Below, in pieces: positions 1 through 8,224 of a stretch of DNA of 64,000 nucleotides. Every line of letters begins with the position of its first letter. Within the stretch, counting starts at the first letter, position 1. The notes beneath the pieces are model-generated. The model was not told the origin of the DNA. It worked only from the letters and a program-made list of their open reading frames with translations, and did not search any database. The DNA is from SKHV01 sp963678565 (GTDB lineage Bacteria > Bacteroidota > Bacteroidia > Bacteroidales > Prolixibacteraceae). Made by a program: the position numbers and the translations under genes. Location: assembly GCA_963678565.1 (NCBI GenBank), contig OY782875.1:1674001-1738000 (forward strand), written 5' to 3'.

Positions 1-315
1 TTAGCCGAACTTAGTACAGGAAAACATACTAAGAGAAAATTGGCTCGACTTTACGGGATCAATTCGAGTACCATCAATGAATGGATTAAGAAGTATGACC
101 GAACAGATTTAATGAATACTCGTATTATGGTAGAAAATAAAGACGAAATCACTCGACTTAATGCACTTAAAAAAGAGATTGAACAGCTTAAGAAAGTAAT
201 CGTTAAAAAGGATTTGGAACACCTTATGTACGACTCCTATCTCGAGGTTGCAGCTAAAATGCAAGGATACGATAATGTCGAAGAATTTAAAAAAAAACTA
301 AACATCAAGCGTTAA
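1..315 (+). CDS. IS3-family transposase OrfA, 5' partial
   Basis: This is the DNA-binding N-terminal half of an IS3-family transposase. The reading frame is open at the window's left edge and continues through a helix-turn-helix (KRKLARLYGINSSTINEWIK) into a lysine/glutamate-rich leucine-zipper-like coiled coil (around LNALKKEIEQLKKVIVKKD), which is typical of OrfA. The TTG at 40 is an internal codon of the helix-turn-helix, not a start. Near the end lies a run of nine A (289-297), the probable slip site for the -1 frameshift that fuses OrfA to OrfB. The frame stops with TAA at 313-315. Confidence 0.85.
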   Translation, partial: LAELSTGKHTKRKLARLYGINSSTINEWIKKYDRTDLMNTRIMVENKDEITRLNALKKEIEQLKKVIVKKDLEHLMYDSYLEVAAKMQGYDNVEEFKKKLNIKR

Positions 316-458
316 TCACGGCTGTAGCTAAATCACAAAATGAAGCGATTGCGTCCACTTCTGATGTATGCAGTTGCTTCAATTTAAAACGTGATGCTTA
401 CTACAAGTATTTAAGACGATTTAAGATACGTGAGAGTAATGCAAACCAAGTAATCAAG

Positions 459-1172
459 ATGGTACAGAAAGAACGCAAAGTTCAGCCCAGAGTGGGAACA
501 AGGAAGTTACATAAAGACTTATCGGATGCTTTTATCAAAGCGCACCTTAAGATTGGGCGAGACAGATTGTTTGACATTTTGCGAGAAAAAGATATGTTGG
601 TAAAACGCAAGAAAACCTCATGCAAAACAACCGACTCTTATCATCGTTTTCACAAGTATAACAACCTGATTAAGGACTTGGAAATAACAGCTCCAAATCA
701 AGTATGGGTATCAGATATAACCTACATTCGTACGGTTAACGGGTTTTGTTATTTAGCTTTAATTACAGACTTATATTCACGTAAAATAATTGGCCACGAC
801 CTCAGTGATTCACTGGAGCTGGCCGGCTGTCAACGGGCCCTCAAAAAGGCCCTGTGGCATGCCAGGCCTGCGGCCGGACTCATTCATCACTCCGACAGGG
901 GAATACAATATTGTAGCAATCAATACACCAATGAACTGAAAAACAAAAAGATTAGAATTAGTATGACTGAAGAGAATCATTGTTATGAAAACACTGTGCC
1001 CGAAAGAGTTAATGGTATACTGAAGGATGAATTTTACCTCGACCAGTGTTTCTTTTCAACGGTTTTTGCAAAGCATGCAGCAAAAAGTGCTATTAAAATT
1101 TATAATAATAAACGACTTCATGTATCTTTAGCATACAGAACCCCCAGTACGGTATATAAAAATGCAGCTTAA
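459..1172 (+). CDS. IS3-family transposase OrfB (DDE integrase core)
   Basis: This is the catalytic half of the IS3 transposase. An N-terminal HTH_21-type region (about residues 1-50) is followed by an rve integrase core with D in WVSDITYI, D in HHSDRGIQY and E in PERVNGILKDEF, so the DDE triad is intact. The C-terminus ends normally (YNNKRLHVSLAYRTP). The ATG at 459 is the first one in frame, but the frame is open back to 291, directly after the A9 slip site, so the natural product is most likely an OrfAB fusion made by -1 frameshifting. Bases 811-880 are 48/70 G+C, far above the rest of the gene, although they encode ordinary family residues. Confidence 0.88.
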   Translation: MVQKERKVQPRVGTRKLHKDLSDAFIKAHLKIGRDRLFDILREKDMLVKRKKTSCKTTDSYHRFHKYNNLIKDLEITAPNQVWVSDITYIRTVNGFCYLALITDLYSRKIIGHDLSDSLELAGCQRALKKALWHARPAAGLIHHSDRGIQYCSNQYTNELKNKKIRISMTEENHCYENTVPERVNGILKDEFYLDQCFFSTVFAKHAAKSAIKIYNNKRLHVSLAYRTPSTVYKNAA

Positions 1173-1475
1173 ATTCAATTTTAACCTGTAGCCGTATTTT
1201 AGGACTAGACAATATTATACGAGAAAATTTATTTCTGGTTTTAACGTCAGATAAATGAGATGAGCAAAAAGAGATAAGTTCAATTTAAAATATAAACAAC
1301 TAATAATTAATTTTAGTGTTATTCAGAATGCTGAGAAAACCAAGAAACTTGTTGTTGGATAACAGAAAAAACTATTAACAGGTTAATTATAAAATGACAA
1401 TGAATTATTAAATTAGGTCTGACACAAAATGAATGATCGTTTTTATTAAGTATAAACAATGTAAGCAATTATTTT
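1173..1475. other. non-coding stretch after IS element
   Basis: This is AT-rich sequence between the orfB stop and the DUF1304 gene. The first about 40 bases probably hold the right terminal inverted repeat of the IS. I see no ORF, strong hairpin or clear promoter in the remainder. Confidence 0.5.
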
Positions 1476-1841
1476 ATGATAAATTTTATAGCTCATTTTT
1501 TGACCGCATTAGTGGCACTAGAACATTTGTATATTTTATGGATTGAAATGTTTGCTTGGGAAACAAAAGGACGGAAAACTTTTAAAACAATCCCTAAAGA
1601 CTTATTTCCACAAACTAAAGGTTTAGCCGCAAATCAAGGACTATATAATGGGTTTTTATCTGCGGGATTACTTTGGTCCTTTATAATTTCAGATATTAAT
1701 TGGTCAACCAACATTCGAATATTCTTTTTATTGTGTGTTATTGTAGCAGGAGTATTTGGAGCAATAACAGCGACAAAAAAAATATTTTTCGTGCAAGCAT
1801 TACCAGCAATTATAGCCCTAATATTTGTTTTAATTGCATAG
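1476..1841 (+). CDS. DUF1304 family membrane protein
   Basis: This is a 121-residue integral membrane protein. Four hydrophobic segments are visible at about residues 3-25, 58-73, 80-98 and 104-120. The motif pattern (ALEHLYILWIEMF, then LAANQGLYNGFLSAGL) is characteristic of DUF1304, a widespread small four-helix membrane family of unknown function. It stands alone on the plus strand, between the IS and an intergenic stretch with cassette-like motifs, next to acetyltransferase genes. That is a typical mobile-cargo neighbourhood. No catalytic residues can be proposed. Confidence 0.85.
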   Translation: MINFIAHFLTALVALEHLYILWIEMFAWETKGRKTFKTIPKDLFPQTKGLAANQGLYNGFLSAGLLWSFIISDINWSTNIRIFFLLCVIVAGVFGAITATKKIFFVQALPAIIALIFVLIA

Positions 1842-2066
1842 ATATAACGTTAATTGACAAATATTACGATTTATCAGTATGAATAAAAGAACGAACCGCA
1901 ATCACATGGCATCGTGCGTATGGCCTTCAGAGGTGTACGAGCGTTTTTAGTTCGTAAAAAGTCGGTGTAAACAGATAAGAAATTATTTAGTAAAACACAT
2001 GGCACCATATTATAAACCATTGTGTGTAAGCTAAAATCAAACACCGAAAAATTAAGTTTGACAAAA

Positions 2067-2606
2067 ATGAATACGACAAAGAGCACAAGAATACAAAGCA
2101 ATAGACTTTTGTTAAGACCATTTATTGAAAGTGATATTGAATCTGTATTCAAAGGACTTTCTCATCCTGACGTAATTAAATATTACGGCGTTAGTTTTGA
2201 CAGTTTGGAAGCAACAAAGGAACAAATGAATTGGTTTGCTGATCTTGAGAAAGAAGGAACAGGAATGTGGTTTGCCGTATGTTCTTTAGATAACAAAACT
2301 TTTTACGGTGCAGGAGGACTTAATGATTTGAGTAAAGAACATAAAAAAGCAGAAATCGGATTTTGGTTACTGACCGAATTTTGGGGAAAAGGAATTATGA
2401 CCGAAGCTATGCCGCTTATATGTAACTTCGGGTTTAATAAATTAGGACTACATAGAATCGAAGGCTTTGTCGAGTCGGACAACACAAATTGTAAAAATGC
2501 AATGGCTAAACTTGATTTTCAACTTGAAGGGACAATGAAAGACTGTGAAATTAAAAATGGGGATTTTATAAGTTTGGATATTTACTCAAAAATAAAAACA
2601 GAATAA
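2067..2606 (+). CDS. GNAT acetyltransferase, RimJ/RimL type
   Basis: This is a 179-residue N-acetyltransferase of the RimJ/RimL (Acetyltransf_3) branch, which transfers acetyl from acetyl-CoA to an amine. The N-terminal signature TNRLLLRPF-like strand (IQSNRLLLRPFIESD) is followed by the motif A region WLLTEFWGKGIMTEA, where the pyrophosphate loop is replaced by the usual W-G-K-G form. The distal HRIEGFVESDNTNCKNAMAKL motif, typical of this branch, is also present. The ATG at 2067 is preferred over the upstream GTG at 2022, because the extra residues precede the conserved start of the fold and overlap a cassette-like motif. The acceptor substrate is unknown. Confidence 0.85.
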   Translation: MNTTKSTRIQSNRLLLRPFIESDIESVFKGLSHPDVIKYYGVSFDSLEATKEQMNWFADLEKEGTGMWFAVCSLDNKTFYGAGGLNDLSKEHKKAEIGFWLLTEFWGKGIMTEAMPLICNFGFNKLGLHRIEGFVESDNTNCKNAMAKLDFQLEGTMKDCEIKNGDFISLDIYSKIKTE

Positions 2607-2692
2607 AAAAGCCGCACACACAACACTTTGTATAAGTATTGGTAGAAAAAGTGCTAGATATCAATGCAATGCAGGAAAGAAGCCCGCAATCA

Positions 2693-3409
2693 ATGAATAG
2701 TCAAATAATAAATAATTTATTCGAGTTCTGGAAACTTATAGGAAAATTGAATAACAAATTGGTTGAAACAGAGAATTATTCAGCAGTTTCAATTGATGAT
2801 TCCGATTGGCCAAATCGAATTTTTGATTTGCAAAAAGACAATGAAATCATAGAAGAAATAAAAGTACTCAGCAAGAACAATGAATTGCCTGAATTAGTTG
2901 CACTCGCAAAATCAAAGAATATGAATGACTCAGACTTTGATTTTGTATTTCGACAAAGGAATATGGCTCTGGATTTAGGATTCGTTTCAAAACACGCGAG
3001 GAGAAACTCGAAAATCAAAAGAGTTAAGACCGAAACTGATTCAAAAGATTTTGCAAAAACAGCCTCGGAATCCTTTGGATATCTTGTTGACTACCGTGTG
3101 CTTTTTAAAATTCTAAAAAGCACGGACAGAATTAGACTTTATACTTATCATGAAGAAATGGAATGCCTTGGTTGTGGTATTGTCTTTTTTGACTCTAAGA
3201 ATATTGCTGGATTACATATGATTGGAACACTTCCCAAAGGTAGAGGTAAAGGAGTTGGGAAAAGTATGACTGAGTACTTATTAAAAGAAGCTAAAACAAA
3301 TAATATGAAAACTTGTGTTCTTCACGCTTCATTAATGGGGGAACCGATTTATACAAAGCTTGGGTTTAAGGCATATGGAGAAATTGAGACTTATAGAATA
3401 TTGAAATAG
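2693..3409 (+). CDS. GNAT acetyltransferase with N-terminal extension
   Basis: This is a protein of about 238 residues. The C-terminal half is a GNAT domain with motif A GRGKGVGKSMTEYLL and the following strand/helix ending in EPIYTKLGFKAYGE, a typical acetyl-CoA-binding and Y-x-x-GF signature. The N-terminal about 110 residues do not match anything I recognise, but they are charged and soluble. Possible starts are TTG 2639, ATG 2669 and ATG 2693; the last is chosen because the others overlap a cassette-like intergenic motif. The acceptor substrate is unknown. Confidence 0.75.
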   Translation: MNSQIINNLFEFWKLIGKLNNKLVETENYSAVSIDDSDWPNRIFDLQKDNEIIEEIKVLSKNNELPELVALAKSKNMNDSDFDFVFRQRNMALDLGFVSKHARRNSKIKRVKTETDSKDFAKTASESFGYLVDYRVLFKILKSTDRIRLYTYHEEMECLGCGIVFFDSKNIAGLHMIGTLPKGRGKGVGKSMTEYLLKEAKTNNMKTCVLHASLMGEPIYTKLGFKAYGEIETYRILK

Positions 3410-3637
3410 GGCTTTGCCTAACAATGTATAATAATGAACGAGACAGTTATAAATTCAAGAATATAGCCCAGCGATTTAACCGGAAATAAGCCCATAATTT
3501 GCCATTATTCATACAATTTACCGTTTTGCAAGAATTGAAAACACAAAACTCATGATTAAGTCGAAATGCCGTTTTGAGTTGAGATGTCTTATCATTTGAA
3601 ATAGCCTTCGGACGGTTTAAGTAGAAGATATGCATTG

Positions 3638-3659
3638 AAGTGAACTGAAAGGTTCACTT
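3638..3659 (+). terminator. hairpin, possible terminator
   Basis: Perfect 8-bp arms AAGTGAAC and GTTCACTT enclose the loop TGAAAG, followed on the plus strand by a short T-rich tail. It may end transcripts from the GNAT gene upstream, about 230 bases away. Confidence 0.4.
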
Positions 3660-3695
3660 TTGTTATTAAATTCCAATAAGTTTTATTGAATCCTA

Positions 3696-4307
3696 TTATT
3701 TGTAACTTGTTTTAATGTTGATCCCGATTGCTGCTGAATATATGTTTCTTTTACTTAAGCTGTCATAGGTACTATGAATATTAATAACTGGGTATACATT
3801 CTTTTTTGCAAAGAAAGCTTGAGTGATTCCAATACCATAACTATTAAATAAATCTAAAGAATATTTTTCTTTACTATTGGGCCATTGATTTTTTATAAAA
3901 GTCAAATGCTGTGAAGTTGAAACAGAAATTGACATTGGAAATTGGCTTTTTTTAAACAATAACATAGCGAGTGTTGTATTAAAGCCAAGAATAAAATTAT
4001 CCTTAATCTTTGAATATGAAGGACCAAATCCCACTTTTAGAAAGTCATTTTCAGAGTCCCAATTTGGACACATTAAAACCGTAAATGTTGGATAAGATTC
4101 ATTGTCAATAAAATCTAATCCGAATCCTAGTATATATCCTTCCTTAATATAGCCACTTAGAGCAATTGCTGATACATCCTCACTTAACCCTTGTAAGTAA
4201 GCGATGGAAAAACCATCTTTATTTCCATAAAATTCTTCCTGTGATTGTGCTTTATTAAACAAGCCTATCAGTAATAGTGCAAAAAAAAGAATTGAATATT
4301 TTTTCAT
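3696..4307 (-). CDS. small exported barrel-like protein, unknown function
   Basis: I do not recognise this 203-residue protein. It has a clear signal peptide (KYSILFFALLLIGLFNKAQSQ, cleavage probably after AQS). The rest alternates hydrophobic and polar residues with many Gly/Tyr/Phe and ends in a strand-like IYSAAIGINIKTSYK. That resembles the small outer-membrane beta-barrel proteins common in Bacteroidota, but it is an inference from composition only. It is on the minus strand, opposite to the GNAT genes before it. Confidence 0.7.
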   Translation of the reverse strand: MKKYSILFFALLLIGLFNKAQSQEEFYGNKDGFSIAYLQGLSEDVSAIALSGYIKEGYILGFGLDFIDNESYPTFTVLMCPNWDSENDFLKVGFGPSYSKIKDNFILGFNTTLAMLLFKKSQFPMSISVSTSQHLTFIKNQWPNSKEKYSLDLFNSYGIGITQAFFAKKNVYPVINIHSTYDSLSKRNIYSAAIGINIKTSYK

Positions 4308-4564
4308 TCGATGTTAAGGTTTTTTGTTTCGATTTACAAAAGTTATTATTCCACGAATTTTATACTATTGCACGATTGTTATATGAGTGGTGGGACAACA
4401 CTTGTTAATTTTATAAGTTGCATTGAACATAAAAATACAATATTAGAATTTTATAATAAGCTACTATACTTAATGAATGATAAACAATTGTTATTTAAAT
4501 ACGGTCTAATAAAATTTTGTTTGTCTTACAGAGAGCAAAGGTGGCCTTAATGAGTAGCTGCTTT
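4308..4564. other. non-coding stretch with a decayed look
   Basis: This stretch is AT-rich with no convincing gene. It contains CACGATTGTTATATG near 4371-4385, whose reverse complement (ATAACAATCGTG) resembles the other cassette-like motifs in this region. Confidence 0.4.
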
Positions 4565-4696
4565 TCACGAAGACCAATCGTCTGCCTCCTCTTGTGGGGA
4601 ATTTCGTATATTGATGATTTTAATTGAATCGCAAAATTGTTGTGTTATCCTAATAACATCCTGATCAACTGCTTTACGTATGCCTATTGTTTTCAT
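4565..4696 (-). pseudogene. truncated GNAT acetyltransferase remnant (N-terminal 43 residues)
   Basis: Reading the minus strand from ATG 4696 gives MKTIGIRKAVDQDVIRITQQ followed by FCDSIKIINIRNSPQEEADD and WSS, then TGA at 4567-4565. IRKA..DV..I..QF..SI..IN...SQEE.D.WS is the usual N-terminus of a GNAT acetyltransferase of the type with an N-terminal strand and a WS start of helix 2, but all of motif A is missing. It is most likely the 5' end of a gene broken by a deletion or insertion. It lies directly downstream of another GNAT gene on the same strand. Confidence 0.6.
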
Positions 4697-4734
4697 CCGA
4701 TACTCTAATTTTACCATTTTTTAGTGGTGGCTTT

Positions 4735-5178
4735 TTACAATTTCTTTTTCAGATAAACCATATCAATAAGTTGTATTCCTTCTTCAAAAATAGGATGATT
4801 GTAGTTTTCGGTAAAGAAATTTTCTATACGATGAGATTTTTTGAATTTGCATTTTTCATAAAACGATAAAGTGCTCGGTATATCGCCCGTTCCTACCAAC
4901 ATGGTTTGATAGCTTTCTTTATAGAATTCGGAGATGTAATTTATCAGAGTCTTGCCATATCCTTTGCCCTGATATTTTTTGTAGGTTGCAATGTTCTTTA
5001 ATTCGCAGGTTGTTTTGTTGACTTCAATCACAACACAAACGGTTTTAACATCCTCATCAAATAGGGCAAACATTTCGCCCTTATTCAGATATTTGTCTAT
5101 CATTGTCTCAGACTCGTCTCCCAACAGCAATAAATCGATGTATTGCTTTTTATGTTTGGTGATTTTCTTAATTCTCAT
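4735..5178 (-). CDS. GNAT acetyltransferase
   Basis: This is a 147-residue single-domain GNAT acetyltransferase. Motif A is visible as YKKYQGKGYGKTLINYI (Q-x-x-G-x-G/A pyrophosphate loop) after the strand TCELKNIATY. The C-terminal part holds the LSFYEKCKFKKSHRIENFF helix-strand typical of the acetyl-CoA fold, where the aromatic Tyr may act as the general acid. The substrate is unknown. It is the third GNAT gene in under 4 kb. Confidence 0.85.
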   Translation of the reverse strand: MRIKKITKHKKQYIDLLLLGDESETMIDKYLNKGEMFALFDEDVKTVCVVIEVNKTTCELKNIATYKKYQGKGYGKTLINYISEFYKESYQTMLVGTGDIPSTLSFYEKCKFKKSHRIENFFTENYNHPIFEEGIQLIDMVYLKKKL

Positions 5179-5252
5179 GATCTTGTATTCAAGTGAAAAA
5201 TTGTTCTACTTTCTGTTCCTCTTTATAAATCCATCGTTTTATTCAAAATCGC

Positions 5253-5762
5253 TTAACACTTAGAACTGATAAAATCATTTAAATTGGATTCTACTTCTTT
5301 GGGGATGCTTTCATTTTCAATCCATGTATGTGTGGCGCCAAGGTAGTGCATGCTTAAATAGTTGGCAGTTGCTGCGAAAGGCATTTCAAATCCATCTTTT
5401 ATTTCAGAGCCGGAGCCGCAACTAATCATTCCCATTTTTTTACCTTGCAATTTTCGTCCAATTTGCTTTTCAATTTTTAAACAATCGGTAATTCTGTCGA
5501 GGAAGTTTTTAAGGATTCCACTCATGGAATACCAATAAATTGGTGTTGCAAAGATTATTGAGTCGTAATTATCAACGATGTGGTTCATCAAAGGCAGAAA
5601 GTCATCATCTTTATTTTTATATTGATAGTCGTAGCCACCAATTTGCTTCGCGTTTAAATCGATTACGTCATAAGCAGTTTTACTTTGCACATACGAAACA
5701 ATTTTATTTGTATTCCCATTGCTTCTTGCGCTTCCTTGTATTATTACTCCTTTTTGATTCAT
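5253..5762 (-). CDS. NAD(P)H-dependent FMN reductase, flavodoxin-like fold
   Basis: This is a 169-residue flavoprotein of the NADPH-dependent FMN reductase/multimeric flavodoxin family. The N-terminal phosphate-binding loop reads QGSARSNGNTNKIV. ATPIYWYSMSGILKNFLDR is the hallmark FMN-binding segment of this family. A central MGMISCGSGSE strand follows. Such enzymes reduce quinones, azo compounds or disulfides using NAD(P)H. An HxlR-type regulator lies 72 bases upstream on the same strand, as often seen for azoreductase/quinone-detoxifying enzymes. The exact substrate is not determinable. Confidence 0.88.
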   Translation of the reverse strand: MNQKGVIIQGSARSNGNTNKIVSYVQSKTAYDVIDLNAKQIGGYDYQYKNKDDDFLPLMNHIVDNYDSIIFATPIYWYSMSGILKNFLDRITDCLKIEKQIGRKLQGKKMGMISCGSGSEIKDGFEMPFAATANYLSMHYLGATHTWIENESIPKEVESNLNDFISSKC

Positions 5763-5834
5763 TTTTTTTCTGTTTTAGTTCAAGGCAAAACTATTGGCTT
5801 TTTCTCTGTTTTCATATATGGGGTAAATTATGCC

Positions 5835-6152
5835 CTATAAATTGTTGCCAAATTTTGCGAGTTCTTCAAAAACAGGGGCGAGCTGAATTCCTAACGGGGT
5901 GATGGAATATTCTGTTTTTTTTGGAAATTGATTAAAGTCTTTTTTCTCAATTAATCCATCGTTTTGTAGCTCGTTTAGTTGTTGTGTTAAAGCTCGCTTT
6001 GATGCTTCGGGAAGGCCTTTTTGGATATCTTTTAATCGGAGATTTGTTTTTAAAAGCGCGCTTAATATTGCAGGTTTCCATTTGCCTGAAATTACATTTA
6101 GCGTTTTTTCAATTGAGCAATCGTTTTTTATTGGAGTTTTGCGTTCGTACAA
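5835..6152 (-). CDS. HxlR-family transcriptional regulator
   Basis: This is a 105-residue winged-helix regulator of the HxlR family. CSIEKTLNVISGKWKPAIL is the family signature, with Cys12 in the position used as a redox/electrophile sensor in YodB- and HypR-type members. LPEASKRALTQQLNELQNDG is the recognition helix, and KKTEYSITPLG is the wing. The first in-frame start is TTG at 6152; a stop lies a few codons upstream, so no ATG is available. It probably controls the flavodoxin-fold reductase gene immediately downstream (5253-5762), by analogy with quinone-responsive pairs. That pairing is inferred. Confidence 0.88.
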   Translation of the reverse strand: MYERKTPIKNDCSIEKTLNVISGKWKPAILSALLKTNLRLKDIQKGLPEASKRALTQQLNELQNDGLIEKKDFNQFPKKTEYSITPLGIQLAPVFEELAKFGNNL

Positions 6153-6290
6153 AATAATCGATATTAAAGCCTAACAATTGCTATAAATATAAAAAATGAT
6201 TTGTTAAACGAATAGCAAATTGTAATATCAACGAGTTACTTGCGCAATGATCGAAAGGATATTTGTCTAACTTATTTACGTTTTTGAAAT

Positions 6291-7160
6291 CTATTTTACT
6301 CTTATTCCTTCGAATTTTTTAAAATCAAAATGTTGTTTTGGTGGAATGAATTTTTCAGGTTCTTTTAAAATATACTTAGTTCCATCGGGTGTAAACTCAA
6401 TAGAAGTGGTGTCGATGGTTTCAATGTATTGTTCTAAAAGCTCTGCTTCTGTAATTATTTTTAATGTTTTTCGCGACGGTTTAAATAGTACAAAGTTTCC
6501 TGCCGGAATTGACCGTCGATAAATATACTTTACCTCTTTACAAGCTAAATCGTTTAAAAGCAACTCGCACAGTTGGGCTTTTGATGCTGCATTGGGCATC
6601 GAAAAAGCATAGAAACCACTTTCGTATGCTTTGTTTTCTTCTAATAAATTTTCTTTTTTCAATAGTTGAATAATTGATTTTGTGTCATTTTGATCTTTTC
6701 CATAGCATAAGTAAGCTCCTAATAAAAATGACCGTTTTTGTTTCTTTGTAATAAACTTTTCTGTTTTTAGGTTCCCACTATAAATTGTATCTCTTTGTAC
6801 GGTACAGGTTGGTCCAGGCGAATAATTGTAATAACTGTCGATTTTTTTAGATAAAACCGGTGAATACAATTTTATACCCATTGGTGCACCATTGCGTACA
6901 ATTTTGATGTCGGGATATTCGTCGCTAAACAAGGCATCAATAAACAATGCTTCTTTTAAATCATTTCGGTTCATGATATTTATTCGCTGGTAATAAAAAT
7001 CGTTGCCGGCAGTAAAGGTTCGCTGATAGCCCATATACTCATTCAACATTCCAATTAAAAAGTAATTCTTATTGTACTTTTTGTTATTGAATTGTGCTTC
7101 AACTGCAATCGCATTAAAAAGTAAAATTCCAAAAATGATTATTCGAAACATCGGTTTCAT
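6291..7160 (-). CDS. exported protein of unknown function
   Basis: This is a 289-residue protein with a signal peptide (FRIIIFGILLFNAIAVEAQ; cleavage near residue 23). I do not recognise the mature part. It contains two short Cys-containing segments (GPTCTVQRD; LLGAYLCYGK) and a central helical segment with LLNDLACKEV. It also has a proline/lysine-rich C-terminus. No membrane anchor or lipobox is seen, so it is probably periplasmic. It stands alone between the HxlR gene and the SIMPL lipoprotein gene, all on the minus strand. Confidence 0.75.
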   Translation of the reverse strand: MKPMFRIIIFGILLFNAIAVEAQFNNKKYNKNYFLIGMLNEYMGYQRTFTAGNDFYYQRINIMNRNDLKEALFIDALFSDEYPDIKIVRNGAPMGIKLYSPVLSKKIDSYYNYSPGPTCTVQRDTIYSGNLKTEKFITKKQKRSFLLGAYLCYGKDQNDTKSIIQLLKKENLLEENKAYESGFYAFSMPNAASKAQLCELLLNDLACKEVKYIYRRSIPAGNFVLFKPSRKTLKIITEAELLEQYIETIDTTSIEFTPDGTKYILKEPEKFIPPKQHFDFKKFEGIRVK

Positions 7161-7355
7161 TCATAATTATTTTAAAGGTTCATCTGGTTTCGTAGTACAA
7201 TTTATACAATTGAAATTAATATTTCGAATATTGAAAATAAATTTTTGGTGAGTTAAATGCCCTTTAAACAAGCTGTCCACTGTTTCACTTAATGTAAAGC
7301 GACCCGATTGTGGCTTTCGACGCAATAACTATTATGCGTCAAACAATTAAACCTA

Positions 7356-8063
7356 TTAGTTTTTAATGACCCACTCAATATTTACTACTTTGTTAATCTT
7401 TATTTCTGAAGGATTGAATTCAATTAGATTACCTTTCATCGCAGGCGCATCAAAACTTTCATTTCTCATGAGAATGGGGTGTTGTACCTGACTTGCATCG
7501 TAGACAATGTTCGAAACGCGTACCAATTTTACTTTTAACTCATCGGCAAGGGTCGTTGCTTTGAGCTGAGCATCGGCAATTGCATTTTTAATTGAAGCAT
7601 CGGTGAGATCTAATTTTTGAGCTTCTGAAAGCGTGAAATCAATCGAATAGGTGAGTCGTAAGTTTTTCAAGAGTTCGATTACTTCCGATACTAATTCAAC
7701 CGAGTATTGTTTTTGTACTTGAATGGTTATGGCTCCCAAATACCCTGTTTTTACTCGTTTGTTGTTGAGGTACTCATAGTTTTCAGTGATTGAGTAATTG
7801 TCAGTTTTAATTCCGTCTTCTTCAAAGCCGATCTTTTCGAATCCTTTGCTTAGTTGATCTATTTTTGAAAGCAGCTGATCAGAACAAGTTTGAAAGCTTT
7901 TTTCCCGTACCCTTATCGGAACGTGAATCATTACTTCTTCGGGGATGGCCGAAACCGATGCTTTTCCAACAACGTGTAAGGTATCTTCTTTGGGTGCAAT
8001 ACTAGAAGATGAGCAGGATGCCAAAAAGATAATTGTGGCAATTATTAAGAGTTTATTTTTCAT
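7356..8063 (-). CDS. SIMPL-domain (DUF541) lipoprotein
   Basis: This is a 235-residue periplasmic or outer-membrane lipoprotein. The signal peptide ends in the lipobox LASC (Cys17). The mature protein begins with the SIMPL-type strand LHVVGKASVSAIPEEVMIHV. It continues with the family's alternating helices, including DAQLKATTLADELKVKLVRVSNI, a highly typical SIMPL segment (A..KA..LA..LG..LG.v..i). The family (oxidative-stress defence YggE/BP26 type) has no defined enzymatic role. It stands alone on the minus strand. Confidence 0.88.
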   Translation of the reverse strand: MKNKLLIIATIIFLASCSSSSIAPKEDTLHVVGKASVSAIPEEVMIHVPIRVREKSFQTCSDQLLSKIDQLSKGFEKIGFEEDGIKTDNYSITENYEYLNNKRVKTGYLGAITIQVQKQYSVELVSEVIELLKNLRLTYSIDFTLSEAQKLDLTDASIKNAIADAQLKATTLADELKVKLVRVSNIVYDASQVQHPILMRNESFDAPAMKGNLIEFNPSEIKINKVVNIEWVIKN

Positions 8064-8224
8064 GACAGTAAAAATTAATTTGTGTTGTTAAATCAAAAAC
8101 TAAGCCAAGATAAGCTGATTGTGTGTTAATTTTTATTAAGTGTTTTTTTGAGAGAAAAACGGATTATTTAAAAATCGATTGTTGAAAGCAGTTGAAGGCA
8201 TTGCTGTGTATTTCTGTATTGGTT

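Larger units (their letters stand above)
1..1212 (+). mobile_element. IS3-family insertion sequence, left end cut off by window
   Basis: Two consecutive overlapping-frame transposase genes (orfA 1-315, orfB 459-1172 with the frame open back to 291) are the classic IS3 arrangement. The left terminal repeat lies outside the window. The right end is probably in the stretch just after the orfB stop, around 1185-1212, where a CCTGTAGCCGTATTTTAGGA-like sequence resembles IS3-type ends. Without the left end this boundary cannot be proven. All three catalytic acidic residues of the DDE transposase are present, so the element may be functional. Confidence 0.85.

Noticed and set aside
3447..3635. 62-residue minus-strand frame between two genes
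   Set aside because: No fold, promoter or family resemblance; low-complexity composition.
4311..4550. 79-residue plus-strand frame starting near the exported-protein gene
   Set aside because: Composition looks random, it overlaps a cassette-like motif and lies in a decayed region.
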